From Embleya sp042956465 (lineage in GTDB: Bacteria > Actinomycetota > Actinomycetes > Streptomycetales > Streptomycetaceae): a stretch of DNA of 64,000 nt. The number at the start of each line of letters is the position of its first letter. Positions within the stretch are counted from its first letter, which is position 1. The DNA lies in contig NZ_JBIBGL010000002.1 of assembly GCF_042956465.1 (NCBI RefSeq), positions 186,001-250,000 of the forward strand, written 5' to 3'. The notes below the pieces were generated by a model. It was not told the origin of the DNA and made no database searches. It worked only from the letters and a program-made list of their open reading frames with translations. Position numbers and translations under genes: made by a program. This document shows, in pieces, positions 34,529 to 44,251 of the stretch.

Positions 34529-35449
34529 GTGAGTCGTCGTGGGGCGTTGTTGTTCGCGTGCATGTGTGTGATCTGGGGGATCCCGTACCTGCTGATCAAG
34601 GTCGCGGTGGACGAGGTGTCGCCGGGCGTGCTGGTGTTCGTGCGTACCGGGCTCGGCGCCCTGCTGCTGTTGCCGTTCGCGTTGCGGGGCGCGGGCCTGC
34701 GCGGGTTGCGGCCGTACAAATGGCCGCTGCTGGTGTTCGCGGTGACCGAGTTCGTGGGGCCGTGGTGGATGCTCTCGGATGCCGAGCGGCGGTTGTCGAG
34801 TTCGACGACGGGGTTGTTGATCGCGTCGGTGCCGATCTTCGGGGCGGTGCTGGTGTACCTGACCGGCGGTACCGAGCGCATGGGTGCGGTGCGCTGGGCC
34901 GGGCTCGCGATCGGGTTCGGCGGAGTTGCGGTACTGGCCGGGCCCACGCTCGGTGGTGGCGATCCGTGGGCGGCGCTGGAGGTGCTCGCGACGGCCCTGT
35001 GCTACGCGGGGGCGGCGTTGGTGGCGGAGCGCAGGCTCAAGGACGTGCCGAGTCTGCCGATGACGGTGGTGTGTCTGGGCTTCACGGCGCTGGTGTACAT
35101 ACCGTTGGCCGCCGTGCAGTGGCCTTCGCACGTGCCGGGCGGGAAGGCACTCGGTGCGATGGGTGTTCTGGCGCTGGTGTGCACCGCGATCGCGATGGTG
35201 ATCTTCTTCGAGTTGGTGCGCGAGGTGGGTGCGGCGCGGGCGACGGTGATCACGTACGTCAACCCGGCGGTCGCGGTGGCGGCGGGGGTGTTGATCCTGG
35301 ACGAGAAGTTCACGCTCGCGATCGGGGCGTCGTTCGTACTGATCCTGGGCGGCGCGGTACTGGCCACGCGCAGGAACGCGACCCCGGTCGCGGTGGCCGA
35401 GGAGGCCACGGACCTGCCGGGGGCGGTCGACGCGCCCGAGCGTTGCTAG
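34529..35449 (+). CDS. EamA/DMT-family transporter
   Basis: A 306-aa protein from GTG 34529 with GAGGGG upstream. It has about ten hydrophobic segments in two EamA repeats (ALLFACMCVIWGIPYLLIKV..., WAALEVLATALCYAGAALVA...), the second ending NPAVAVAAGVLILDEKFT, a typical EamA signature. It is an inner-membrane exporter, likely for amino acids or related metabolites. AraC + EamA pairs are a common actinobacterial export module. Confidence 0.88.
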   Translation: MSRRGALLFACMCVIWGIPYLLIKVAVDEVSPGVLVFVRTGLGALLLLPFALRGAGLRGLRPYKWPLLVFAVTEFVGPWWMLSDAERRLSSSTTGLLIASVPIFGAVLVYLTGGTERMGAVRWAGLAIGFGGVAVLAGPTLGGGDPWAALEVLATALCYAGAALVAERRLKDVPSLPMTVVCLGFTALVYIPLAAVQWPSHVPGGKALGAMGVLALVCTAIAMVIFFELVREVGAARATVITYVNPAVAVAAGVLILDEKFTLAIGASFVLILGGAVLATRRNATPVAVAEEATDLPGAVDAPERC

Positions 35450-35455
35450 AGCTGT

Positions 35456-35781
35456 CTTCAATCCCGCACCGAGTACCGCGACACTCGGCTCCGCACTGCG
35501 ATGCCCGGCTCCGCACTGCGACGCCCGGCTCCGCACTGCGACGCCCGGCTCCGCACTGCGACGCCCGGCTCCGCACTGCGACGCCCGGCACTGCACCGCG
35601 ACGCCCGGCTCCGCACTGCGACGCCCGGCTCCGCACTGCGACGCCCGGCACTGCACCGCGACGCCCGGCTCCGCACCTCGCCGCCCCGGGCGAACCACCC
35701 GAAGAGCACCACTATGCGAGTGTTCTTCCGGTACGCCGATGCACGGCACCGGACGCCGCTGAGCCCGACGCGGGATCGAAG
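35456..35781. repeat. Near-palindromic repeat element, copy 2, with expanded 20-bp tandem array
   Basis: Outer arms CTTCAATCCCGC (35456-35467) and GCGGGATCGAAG (35770-35781) pair at 11 of 12. Inside are ten 20-bp units (35471-35670; consensus CCGCACTGCGACGCCCGGCT), then a block shared with the element at 9456-9619 (GCACCTCGCCGCCCCG, TACGCCGATGCAC) centred on a hairpin (CCGAAGAGCAC/GTGTTCTTCCGG). Copy 1 has a single 20-bp-like unit. A 20-bp period shifts frame every unit, so this is not coding. Confidence 0.75.
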
Positions 35782-35979
35782 CCAGGAGGCCTGGAGGCTG
35801 CGCCCGGCCCCAGCCCGCGACGCGCCGAGCCCTGCGTGCCCCGACCCTGCGTGCCCCGGGCCGACCGCGCCCCCGGGCCGACCGTGGCTCCAACTCACGC
35901 GCGCGCCAAGCCCAGCGAGCCCCGAGGCCAGGGCGCCACACCGCGCCCCCGGCCCACCGCCACGAGACCACAGCCTCGA

Positions 35980-36031
35980 CCCACCACCCCGGCCCACCAC
36001 CCCGGCCCACCACCCCGGCCCACCACCCCGG
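35980..36031. repeat. 13-bp tandem repeat, four units
   Basis: Four perfect tandem copies of CCCACCACCCCGG in a Pro-rich-looking, C-rich tract (35782-36130) before the M28 peptidase gene. No gene is supported in this tract despite long open frames in extreme-GC sequence. Confidence 0.8.
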
Positions 36032-36141
36032 CCCGTCGCCCAAGCCCGACGCCCAACCCCGACACCCGACCCGACCACGCCGTTAAACAAACGTGCGCGG
36101 CAGGGCGGACACGGTGCCGGTGGGCGTGGCATCGTGGCGAG

Positions 36142-37425
36142 ATGACGAGTCGCGGGGGACACGGCGCACACGACGACACACACGACGACGCGCATCGGGG
36201 GAGCGGCCGCAGGAAGCGGTCGCGCCGACCGTCCGAGGCCGAACTGCGAGCCGTGATCGAGCCGTTGGCCCGGATCGAGCGGCTGCCCACCTCGGCCGGC
36301 GAGCGCGAGGCGGCGCAGCGGATCGCGGAGATGTTGCGCGAACTCGGGGCCAAGGACGCCGTGGTCGAAGAGGAGCCGGCGTATGCCTCGTACGCCCGTC
36401 CGATCGGTACGCTCACCGCGATCGCGACGGTGGCCGGCCTGCTCGCCAAGCGTTCGCGGGTGGCGGCAACGCTCGTCGCCACCGCCGCCACCCTCGGCAT
36501 CGCCGACGACATCTCCTATCGCGGCCAGTACGCCCGCCGCGCGTTCGGCGGCCGGCGGCGCAGCGCGTACAACGTGGTCGCCTCCGTCGGCGACCCGGAC
36601 GCGGCTCGCACCCTCGTGGTGACGGCGCATCACGACGCGGCGCCCACGGGGGTGGTGTTCGACGAGCGGGCCGCGCGCCGGCTGGCCACCCGCTATCCGC
36701 ATCTGCTGGACAAGGCGAGCGAGAACCCGCCGCTGTGGTGGCCGGTGGTCGCCGGCCCCGCCCTGATCGCACTCGGCGCGGCCACCGGGTCCAAGGGCCT
36801 GCGCCGCGCCGGGATCGGCCTCGCCGCGGTGAGTACGGCCGCGTTCACCCAGATCGGTCGCAGCCGCGCGGTCCCGGGCGCCAACGACAACCTGTCCGGG
36901 GTCGCCGTGCTGGTCGCGCTCGCCACCACCCTGCGCGACGAACCCGTGGACGGTGTGCGGGTTTTGCTCGTCTCGGCCGGCGCCGAGGAGGCGCTCCAGG
37001 AGGGCATTCGGGGCTTCGCCCGTCGCCACTTCCCCGAACTCGACCGCGAACGCACGTGGTTCCTCAACGTGGACACGGTCGGATCCGGCAATCTGGTCCT
37101 GTTGGAGGCCGAGGGGCCGCTGCGCATGGAGCCCTATGACGTCCCGTTCAACAACCTGCTCTCCGAGTGCGCCACCCGCAACGACATCGCGGTGCTGACC
37201 GGACTGCGCTCTCGCAGCTCCACCGACGGCGTGGTACCCAACCGGCACGGCTACCCGACGGCGACCCTGGTCTCGATCGACGACCAGAAGCTGATCCCGC
37301 ACTACCACCTGCACACCGACCTGCCCGAACACGTCGACTACGACTGCGTCGCCGACGCCTGCGCCCTCGCCGAGGCCGCCGCACGGGCCCTGGCCCAGGC
37401 CGAACGACCCACTGCCAAGGGGTAG
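36142..37425 (+). CDS. M28-family zinc aminopeptidase-like protein
   Basis: A 427-aa protein. ATG 36142 starts a charged leader (MTSRGGHGAHDDTHDD); the frame is open far upstream, but through repeats only. M28 zinc-ligand motifs are in order: TAHHDA, GANDNLSG, AGAEEALQ, NVDTVGSG and the late HYHLHTD. Two hydrophobic helices (IGTLTAIATVAGLLA about 96-115; VVAGPALIALGAA) could anchor it at the membrane; there is no classic signal peptide. It probably hydrolyses peptides. A terminator follows. Confidence 0.8.
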   Translation: MTSRGGHGAHDDTHDDAHRGSGRRKRSRRPSEAELRAVIEPLARIERLPTSAGEREAAQRIAEMLRELGAKDAVVEEEPAYASYARPIGTLTAIATVAGLLAKRSRVAATLVATAATLGIADDISYRGQYARRAFGGRRRSAYNVVASVGDPDAARTLVVTAHHDAAPTGVVFDERAARRLATRYPHLLDKASENPPLWWPVVAGPALIALGAATGSKGLRRAGIGLAAVSTAAFTQIGRSRAVPGANDNLSGVAVLVALATTLRDEPVDGVRVLLVSAGAEEALQEGIRGFARRHFPELDRERTWFLNVDTVGSGNLVLLEAEGPLRMEPYDVPFNNLLSECATRNDIAVLTGLRSRSSTDGVVPNRHGYPTATLVSIDDQKLIPHYHLHTDLPEHVDYDCVADACALAEAAARALAQAERPTAKG

Positions 37426-37510
37426 TTCGCAGCGAGGAACCAGTCCGACCAACCCGACCCGACCCGGCCCGGCCAACCCGACCCGGCCCCACCCAAACTG
37501 CCCGAACGAC

Positions 37511-37548
37511 CTTCGCGCCCGACACCGAATCCGATGCCGGGCGCGAAG
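37511..37548 (+). terminator. Hairpin terminator after the M28 gene
   Basis: CTTCGCGCCCGACA and TGCCGGGCGCGAAG pair over 14 bp with one mismatch and a short loop. It lies 85 bp after the M28 stop, between convergent genes. Confidence 0.65.
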
Positions 37549-37568
37549 TGACGCTACGTCAAAACCGA

Positions 37569-37658
37569 GTCCGAGCCGAGACCGAAGCCAGGGCCGAGAC
37601 AGAAGTCCGAGCCGAGACCGAAGCCAAGGCCGAGACCGAAGTCAAGGCCCAGACCGAA
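37569..37658. repeat. 18-bp minisatellite, five units
   Basis: Five tandem 18-bp units (core GCCGAGACCGAA, alternating first six bases GTCCGA, GCCAGG, GTCCGA, GCCAAG, GTCAAG) between the convergent M28 and nuclease genes. The period is a multiple of three, but no start or ribosome site supports a peptide. Confidence 0.8.
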
Positions 37659-37666
37659 GTTCCCCC

Positions 37667-40177
37667 TCAGGCCCGCTCCATCAACTCCTCCCACAGCCGC
37701 TCCAGCAGATCCAGGAAGTCGTTGCCCGTGCTCGGGTGCACGCGCAGCACCTGCGGATCGTGATCGCTCGCCTGGTCCGCGAAGGCCGCGTTCACGTGCA
37801 CGATGTCGTACTCGAAACGGCTGATCCGCGGGCTGGTCAGGATGTGGTCGAGCATCTGGCTGTTGCCGTTGAACACGTACCCCCAACGCTCGTTCGCGGG
37901 CAGCGTGTCGACCATCGTGCGCAGCGCCCCGCCGTCGGTGAGCGTCTTGAGCGTCGGCGAGAACGCGAAGTCGTTCAGGTCGCCGAGCACCACCAGGTTC
38001 GCCCTCGGGTCGGACTTCAGCAGTTCGTCCACGAAAGCGCGCAGCACCTTGGCCTGCGCCAGCCGCTGCACCTCCGAACCACGCGTCGGCGGCTGGAATC
38101 GGCTGTCCAGCGCCTGGTCGCCGCCCTTGGAGGCGAAGTGGTTCGCGATCACGAACACCGTCTTGCCGCGGAAGCGGAACTCCGCCGCGAGCGGCTTGCG
38201 GCTGTTCTCCCACGCCGGGTCCGCGGGGGAGACCCGGCCCGGGGACTGGGTCAGTCGGGTACGCCCCAGCCAGTCCTTGCGTACACCCACCGCGCTGGTG
38301 GGACCGCCGCCGGGACGGTCCACGAACTCGACGCGCGTAGCGTCGAACAGGAACGCGTTACGGATATTGCCGCCCGGCTGACCGCCGTCCTTGCCGTCGA
38401 CCGGCTCGATCGAGCGCCACGAATAGGCCGGTCCGCCGGCCGCCTTGATCGCCGCGACCAATGTGTCCAGCGTCTGATCGGCCGCGACCACACCGTCGTT
38501 GGTCGGTCCGCTGTTGTCCTGGATCTCCTCCAGGGCCACCACGTCCGGCGTGGACAGGCTGGTGACGATGCCCTTCGCGAGCCGGTCGAACTTGGCCTGG
38601 GTGTCCTTGGGGGAGAGGTTCTCCACGTTGTACGTGGCGACGGCGAGTTCGCTGTTCTTCTGGTCCCGCGTCGTCTCCGGGGTCAGCGTGCCCTTGACCA
38701 CCTTGCCCAGCGTGGTCGCGGCCAGCGAGTACCCGCCGAACTGGTCGTACGTGAGCGGGCCGACGGTCTCGCCGGTGAGCGTGTCGCCGACGTTCGCCTG
38801 CGGGAACGGCTCCTGGGAGAACGGGATCAGCGACGCGACCTTGAGCCGGCCGCCGTTCTGCGCGTCGTACCCGCTGTACAGCGTGCCGCCCTGGGCGGTC
38901 GGGTTCTGCGTCGGCTCCAGGGTGACCCACAACTCGCCGTGCGAGGTGCTCGGACCGACCACGCGCGATTCGCCTACGCGCGTCAACTGGCCTTCGAGCG
39001 ACTCGTACAGGTCCAGCGCATACTTCGTCGGCTCCAGCGCGAGCGCCTCGATCGACGGTGTCCCGGTGGGCGCGTACGCGTCCGGCAGGGTGGCCGCGTC
39101 GAGCAACACCGGTGCGGGCAGCGCCTGGCCGGATGCTTCGATCACCCACGTGGCGCCGGTGACCTGGGTCAGCGACTGCCCGCCGATGGTCTCGCCGCCC
39201 GGGTAGAACTCCTCGACCTTGCCGGTCACCTTGACCGCGTCACCGACCGCGACCTGCGGGGTGACCGTGCCGGTGAACACGAACAGCCCCTCGGACGTGC
39301 GGGGATCATCGTCCGGACGGCTGTCCTGGAACCAGAAGCCGCGTGCGCTGCCGAAGCTGCGCACACCGGTCACCACACCCGGCACGCCGGTCACCCGGGT
39401 GCCGTTCTTCGGTGATATCCGAGTGCTGCCCTGGATGTCGTGGATGCGCGCGTTGGTCGGCTCCGGCTCGCCCGGACCCGGGTCGGTCGGACCCTGTCCA
39501 CGCGCGTTGAGCGGCGTCGGCGCGCCCGCCGCGAAGTCCGCGGCGTTGTCGTCGGTGTCCGCGAGCGACGAAAGCCGGGCCACCGACGCCGAGTTCGACG
39601 CGCCGGACGCCGGGCTGCCCTCGCGGACCACCGCGTCGCCGTAACCCGCGACGTCCACGACGCGACCGTCGGCCAGGCAGTCCGCCGCGCTCAGGCACGT
39701 GAGCGGCGCGGTGCCGCGGACCAGTGCGACGGTGCCGCCGGTGCCGGACATGTTGATCGCACCCTGCGCGTCCGGTGCGGGCAGCGCGAGGGTGCCGCCG
39801 GCGCCCTTGGCCTCGCCGATCAGGTACCGGCCGCCGGGCGCCACCGCGCCGGTCAGCGCGGTGACCTGCCAGGCCGAGGTCGGCTTGGGCGCGGCCGGGA
39901 GGTACTGCACGCTCCAACCGTCGACCGCGACGGCGGCCGAACCCTTGTTCGCCAACTCGATGAAGTCGTTGGTCAGGCTCGCGCCGCTGTTGCCGCCGCC
40001 GCCGTACACCTCGGCGAGCAACACGTCCACGGCGGGCGCCGCGACGGCGGGAGCGGGTGCGATGACGAGCGCGCCGCCGGCGAGGGCGCCGGCCACGGTC
40101 GTGGCCACGACACCGATCCGTCGCCGCCGCGTACTCGGCACGGATCGTCGTCGAGACGATTGCTGACGGAATGTCAC
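37667..40177 (-). CDS. Secreted LTD-EEP nuclease (ExeM/NucH-like)
   Basis: An 836-aa protein; GTG 40177 lies seven bases after GGAGG. A signal peptide (RRRRIGVVATTVAGALAGGALVIA, AxA cleavage before AAPAVD) is followed by a lamin-tail domain (LLAEVYGGGGNSGASLTNDFIEL), an OB-like domain (IHDIQGSTRISP) and a C-terminal exonuclease-endonuclease-phosphatase domain: ATYNVENLSP, VALEEIQDN, IANHFASKGG, VLGDLNDFAFS and SDHDPQVL. All EEP catalytic boxes are present. It probably degrades extracellular nucleic acid for phosphate or during development. Confidence 0.9.
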   Translation of the reverse strand: MTFRQQSSRRRSVPSTRRRRIGVVATTVAGALAGGALVIAPAPAVAAPAVDVLLAEVYGGGGNSGASLTNDFIELANKGSAAVAVDGWSVQYLPAAPKPTSAWQVTALTGAVAPGGRYLIGEAKGAGGTLALPAPDAQGAINMSGTGGTVALVRGTAPLTCLSAADCLADGRVVDVAGYGDAVVREGSPASGASNSASVARLSSLADTDDNAADFAAGAPTPLNARGQGPTDPGPGEPEPTNARIHDIQGSTRISPKNGTRVTGVPGVVTGVRSFGSARGFWFQDSRPDDDPRTSEGLFVFTGTVTPQVAVGDAVKVTGKVEEFYPGGETIGGQSLTQVTGATWVIEASGQALPAPVLLDAATLPDAYAPTGTPSIEALALEPTKYALDLYESLEGQLTRVGESRVVGPSTSHGELWVTLEPTQNPTAQGGTLYSGYDAQNGGRLKVASLIPFSQEPFPQANVGDTLTGETVGPLTYDQFGGYSLAATTLGKVVKGTLTPETTRDQKNSELAVATYNVENLSPKDTQAKFDRLAKGIVTSLSTPDVVALEEIQDNSGPTNDGVVAADQTLDTLVAAIKAAGGPAYSWRSIEPVDGKDGGQPGGNIRNAFLFDATRVEFVDRPGGGPTSAVGVRKDWLGRTRLTQSPGRVSPADPAWENSRKPLAAEFRFRGKTVFVIANHFASKGGDQALDSRFQPPTRGSEVQRLAQAKVLRAFVDELLKSDPRANLVVLGDLNDFAFSPTLKTLTDGGALRTMVDTLPANERWGYVFNGNSQMLDHILTSPRISRFEYDIVHVNAAFADQASDHDPQVLRVHPSTGNDFLDLLERLWEELMERA

Positions 40178-40434
40178 CCAGGGCCTCCGAAAAGCGAAAG
40201 GGACAGGTTCGGGACATTCTCGGGACTACGGGTGAACGGCGTCCATCCTTTGGGCGGCCCGAAGGGGACCAAGGTTCACCCGGCGCCCGAATCTTTTCCC
40301 GGGCACCCCCACGCATCCCGCGCCCACACACCGCCGCGCCCACACATCCCCGCGCCCACGCGCAAGCGCCCCAGCGGGCGGGCGCGTACGGCCGGCATCG
40401 CCATACGCGCCCGCCCTGCCCTGCACCAACTCGG

Positions 40435-40505
40435 AGATGGAGGCGGGATTCGAACCCGCGTACACGGTTTTGCGGACCGCTGCCTCGCCTCTCGGCCACT
40501 CCATC
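40435..40505 (-). tRNA. tRNA-Cys (anticodon GCA), copy A
   Basis: 71 nt: acceptor GATGGAG/CTCCATC, anticodon loop CCGCAAA (GCA), T arm GCGGGTTCGAATCCCGC, discriminator U. The acceptor differs from copy B by a compensated G-C to A-U pair. CCA is not encoded. Confidence 0.95.
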
Positions 40506-40597
40506 GCATCCCACCACCCGCATCCCGCCCGCCGATCGACTCGGAGTCGGGAACTCCGAGCCACCGGCCAACGGTTCGCGCCGCGCGTCCCCCTTCG

Positions 40598-40668
40598 AGG
40601 TGGAGACGGGATTCGAACCCGCGTGAACGGCTTTGCAGGCCGTTGCCTCGCCTCTCGGCCACTCCACC
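40598..40668 (-). tRNA. tRNA-Cys (anticodon GCA), copy B
   Basis: 71 nt: acceptor GGTGGAG/CTCCACC, anticodon stem ACGGC/GCCGT with loop CTGCAAA (GCA), T arm CGGGTTCGAATCCCG, discriminator U. It precedes copy A by 92 bp and probably shares a transcript. Confidence 0.95.
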
Positions 40669-40888
40669 AAGCCGGGCCGCAAGCCCGGTCGGTCCATCCA
40701 TCCGCTCGTGTTCGGCGGTACGTCCCTGTCCCCGCGGGGATGCGCCGCGGGCCCCCTCCGCCCGGCGGCGCACCCCCCTCTCCGGTCCCGCACCCCGGGA
40801 TCCCCGGCGCACGCACGCGTCCCAACGTGCGGCGCATCCCGCAGGACCGACGCCGACCCGACCCCGCGTCGGATCGGCGGGCCGAGGA

Positions 40889-41788
40889 TCAGCCGAGCGC
40901 CGCCCGGTCCTGCGGCGCCGCCCACTGCTCTGCGGTCGGGGAGGCCGGCGACTCGGGGAACCGACGCAGCCCGTTCTCCGCCTGCACCGCGAGATCGGTG
41001 GTCTCGCGGAACTCCGGCCGCGAGTACAGGTCTCGCGCGTACGCCCACAGGTTGGGGTAGTCCACCAGAGTGCGACCGTCCTGGGTGATCGCGGCCCGGT
41101 AGATCTGCGGGAAACGCAGCAGCTTCACCCAGAACCGGATGTCCGAGATGGTCAGCCGATCCCCGAACAGGTAGCGCTTGTCGGCCAGATGCGCATCCGA
41201 GCGCTCCAGCGTATTGATCGTCTCGCCCTCCTCCGACGTCCACAGGCCGCCCTTGCGCGCGGCGGTCGCGAAGTCCGTGTCGGTGATGTCGATCGCCTCG
41301 CGCAGGTCCTCGGGATACAGGTCCGGTGCGTGCTCGCCGACCGCTTCGGCAAAGCTCGTGGCCAAATTGTTCGCGATGGCGTCGAACGCGTTCGACACGA
41401 TGCGACCGCCGGAGCGATCCCACAGGGTCGGCACCGAAATGTGCCCCGCATACCCCGGCTTCGTCGCCTCGTACGCCTCCCGCAGCAGGGTGAACCCGTT
41501 CACCGGGTCCGGGCCGAACCGCTCCCGGAACGCCCAACCCCGGGCGTCGCGTTCCTCGTCCACATACGACGCGCCGACGATGTCGGTGAGACCGCGCGCA
41601 TGTCGCACGATCGCCGTGATGTGCGCCCACGGGCAGCCGTGCGACAGATACAGGTGGTATCGCCCGGCCTCCTCCGGGAATTCGGGGTCACCGATCAGAC
41701 CGGTGAACGGATACTGCGGATCGGTGACGGCATACGGACCGTACGTGTCGACGTCGACGGGGCTCGCGTAGCCGAGCTGAATGGTCAC
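40889..41788 (-). CDS. Glutathionyl-hydroquinone-reductase-like (Xi-class GST) protein
   Basis: A 299-aa protein. GTG 41788 overlaps the stop of the FAD protein gene (GTGA). The N-terminal thioredoxin fold has catalytic Cys in YLSHGCPWAH; VPTLWDRSGGRIVSN and RYLFGDRLTISDIRFW are typical of the ECM4/YqjG family. The length of about 300 is usual. As actinomycetes use mycothiol, the natural thiol is probably not glutathione. Likely reduces thiol-quinone adducts. Confidence 0.85.
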   Translation of the reverse strand: MTIQLGYASPVDVDTYGPYAVTDPQYPFTGLIGDPEFPEEAGRYHLYLSHGCPWAHITAIVRHARGLTDIVGASYVDEERDARGWAFRERFGPDPVNGFTLLREAYEATKPGYAGHISVPTLWDRSGGRIVSNAFDAIANNLATSFAEAVGEHAPDLYPEDLREAIDITDTDFATAARKGGLWTSEEGETINTLERSDAHLADKRYLFGDRLTISDIRFWVKLLRFPQIYRAAITQDGRTLVDYPNLWAYARDLYSRPEFRETTDLAVQAENGLRRFPESPASPTAEQWAAPQDRAALG

Positions 41789-43683
41789 CGGGTGGCTCCT
41801 GTCACAAGTTCCGGCCGATCGAGAGCACGATCGGCAGCGGGTGCAATGTCCCGCAGATGATTCAGCACGCCCCGAACCAACGCATCGTTGACCCGGAACG
41901 CGGGCGCGTCGAAGCGGGGCCGGGAGAACCCCGCGCTCCCGGCGCCGCCCGCCACACCGTGGCCGACCGCGAACCGGCTCGGATGCGCCGCGCCGTGCAC
42001 GTCCAGCACCCGACGGTCGCCCGGACGCGAGTTCAGGCGTCCCGCCGAATCCGTGCCCGCCTCGCCGCGCGCGGCCAGCCGGCGCAACAGCGCGTCCCGG
42101 GTGCGTTCCAGCGACGGATCGGGCAGCCGGGCCTCCACCAGCGCGCGGGCACGTACCCGTACGCCCGGCAGACTCGGACTGCTCGCCCGCCAGTCGCCCG
42201 CGTCCTCGTCGCCGACTATCTCGACGTCCTCACCGAGGAACCGGATCACCCCGGCCCGGGCCAACGCGAGCAACTCCTCCAGGCGCGGCCCCGGCGGCCC
42301 ACTGGCCAGGTAGCTGAAGAAGCCCAGCAGCCGGGCCGGGTCCGGAACCGGATCACCCGCGTCCTGAAGCCGAAGCACCACCCCGTACACGCTCAACAGC
42401 GCGTGTATCACCGCCAGATCCTGGCTGTACGCGGGATCGTGCCGGCGAGTGAGGTCGGCCTCGATGTGGGCGTGCATCCACTCCTGGAGCGCCTCCTGGT
42501 CGGCGAACGGCCGCCCCTGCACCGGCCGGTCCAACAGCGCCCGATCGAACCGGTCGGCCGGATCCGGCACCGCGCGTGCGACCAACTCGCTCGGATCCGC
42601 GGCTGCCGCGAACTCCGCGTCGAACTCGGCCCATTCCATAGTGGTGCGCTCGCGGTGCGCGGTGAACAGCCGGTGATAGTGCGCACCGGCCAACTCCTTG
42701 CCGATCAACGGCCAGACATCCACCGCCGCACGCGCCGCCTCGACCGTGAAGTGCCTTGGCAGCGGCGGCCGTTCACCCGTCCACGGGTACCCCGTCTTGG
42801 AGCGGTAGGGCACACCGCGCCGCGAGGCCGCCAGCAGCAGCGGCTCACGCCCGGAGGCCCGATAGCGCAGCACCCCCGCCGCGTCCCGCTCGAACGTGCC
42901 CCCGCGACCGTGGCTCAACCGCACCATCAGGTCGACGAACGCCAACCCGATACCGCGCACCAGCACCGGCTCTCCAGGGCGCAGCACATCCAGATCCAGG
43001 TCTGCGGTGTACCCGGTCGGGATGTACGCGAGCCCGTGCCGGCGGGCGAACCTGATCTGCTCGCGTTCCTTCGGTGTCGGCTCGGCGTCCAGGTGCCCCT
43101 GGGCCAGAATCACCGCGTCCACCTGGAGCGGTGGCCGCCGCCCGGCCAACTGCACCCGCTGCCGGCGCGGTCCGTCGGAGATGTCCACGACCGTCGTCTG
43201 ATGCACGATCACCCGCACGTTGGCCGGCGCCCCTTCGACGGCGGCGCGGAAGAACCAGGCCAGATAGGCGCTGAGTAACGGCCGGGACGGGAACGAGGTC
43301 GGCCCACACGCGGCCAACTCCGCCGCAAACGGCTCCAGTTCCGCGCCGCCCCGACCCTCGCGCAGCTCGTCGGCGCGCGCCGCGGCCCACTGGGCCAGCG
43401 AGGGCCCCGGCCGGATCGGCCCCTCGATCGTGGACACCTCGTCGGTGAACAGCGTGATGTCGGCGGCCGAGGAGTTGGCCCACAGCAGCGACGACTGGGC
43501 CCGCCGCCACACCCGACCCGCACCCGGCGGGTAGGGGTCGACGACGTGTACGTGCAGCGGACGGTCACCGAGCAACTCGGGCACGTTGGCCAGGAGGCGT
43601 TCGAGGACGGACGCGCCGCCGGGTCCCGCGCCGACGATGCAGACGGCGACGGGGCGGAGGCGGCCGGACGGACGGTCGGGCAT
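41785..43683 (-). CDS. FAD/NAD(P)-binding protein
   Basis: A 632-aa protein from ATG 43683, preceded by GAGGGGAG (an upstream extension to 43797 lacks support). The N-terminal Rossmann motif is VCIVGAGPGGASVLERL; further dinucleotide-site-like patches are VDAVILAQGHLDAE and VLVRGIGLAFVDLMV. It matches large actinobacterial proteins of the NAD_binding_9 type, often of unknown substrate. Translational coupling to the GST-like reductase suggests a shared redox task, perhaps quinone or thiol adduct handling. Confidence 0.7.
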   Translation of the reverse strand: MPDRPSGRLRPVAVCIVGAGPGGASVLERLLANVPELLGDRPLHVHVVDPYPPGAGRVWRRAQSSLLWANSSAADITLFTDEVSTIEGPIRPGPSLAQWAAARADELREGRGGAELEPFAAELAACGPTSFPSRPLLSAYLAWFFRAAVEGAPANVRVIVHQTTVVDISDGPRRQRVQLAGRRPPLQVDAVILAQGHLDAEPTPKEREQIRFARRHGLAYIPTGYTADLDLDVLRPGEPVLVRGIGLAFVDLMVRLSHGRGGTFERDAAGVLRYRASGREPLLLAASRRGVPYRSKTGYPWTGERPPLPRHFTVEAARAAVDVWPLIGKELAGAHYHRLFTAHRERTTMEWAEFDAEFAAAADPSELVARAVPDPADRFDRALLDRPVQGRPFADQEALQEWMHAHIEADLTRRHDPAYSQDLAVIHALLSVYGVVLRLQDAGDPVPDPARLLGFFSYLASGPPGPRLEELLALARAGVIRFLGEDVEIVGDEDAGDWRASSPSLPGVRVRARALVEARLPDPSLERTRDALLRRLAARGEAGTDSAGRLNSRPGDRRVLDVHGAAHPSRFAVGHGVAGGAGSAGFSRPRFDAPAFRVNDALVRGVLNHLRDIAPAADRALDRPELVTGATR

Positions 43684-44251
43684 GGCTCTCCCCTCGTGGG
43701 GGTACGGCGGAAGACGCGAACCGATCACCCGGCGTCCGGATACGCATTCGCATTCACATGCGGACACGTACACAGATACGCCGAGATGGTGGTTCAACGG
43801 GTGGAAAGGGCCTTACGCCACAAGGCCGGGTGCGCGATCCGGACGGAAGTCCGGGATTCCCCGGTGCGCGGGTCGACGCGGAAAACCGGATCGACGTGCG
43901 GAAGCGGGGGGCGCGGCGGCGAGATCAGCCGCGGGTACGACACAGCCCGCCGGCCACACGACACAGGTCGATGGGGCGGCACGACACGAGGAAGAGGTCG
44001 GGGCTCACGACGTCGACGCTACGGAGCCGCCTGACGAGTTGTCAACGTCGAATGACCGCACAGGGCTTCGACTCCCGGCTCGGACCCTCGCGCCGGGGCG
44101 GACGTCGACCCGCCCCGATCACGATCGGCACCGCCGCCATCCGACGCGAACGGCCACCTGTGCCCGCCGGGCGGCTCGAGCCGCCCGAGACCTCGCGACG
44201 GACCGGAACACGTGGCCGCGACAGAACCGGAGCACCCGTCCGCGGGACGGA
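43684..44251. other. Intergenic stretch, no gene seen
   Basis: About 570 bp between the FAD gene start and the end of the candidate immunity gene. Long frames exist but lack starts with ribosome sites, and the translations are Arg/Gly/Pro-rich shadows. It presumably holds the FAD gene promoter and the end of the Rhs-operon transcript. Confidence 0.4.

Noticed and set aside
35471..35670. CRISPR array
   Set aside because: The 20-bp units are directly adjacent with no unique spacers, so this is a simple tandem repeat.
34513..36141. In-frame 5' extension of the M28 peptidase gene to 970 aa
   Set aside because: The extension runs through the EamA gene in another frame and through tandem repeats; the family fold starts after ATG 36142.
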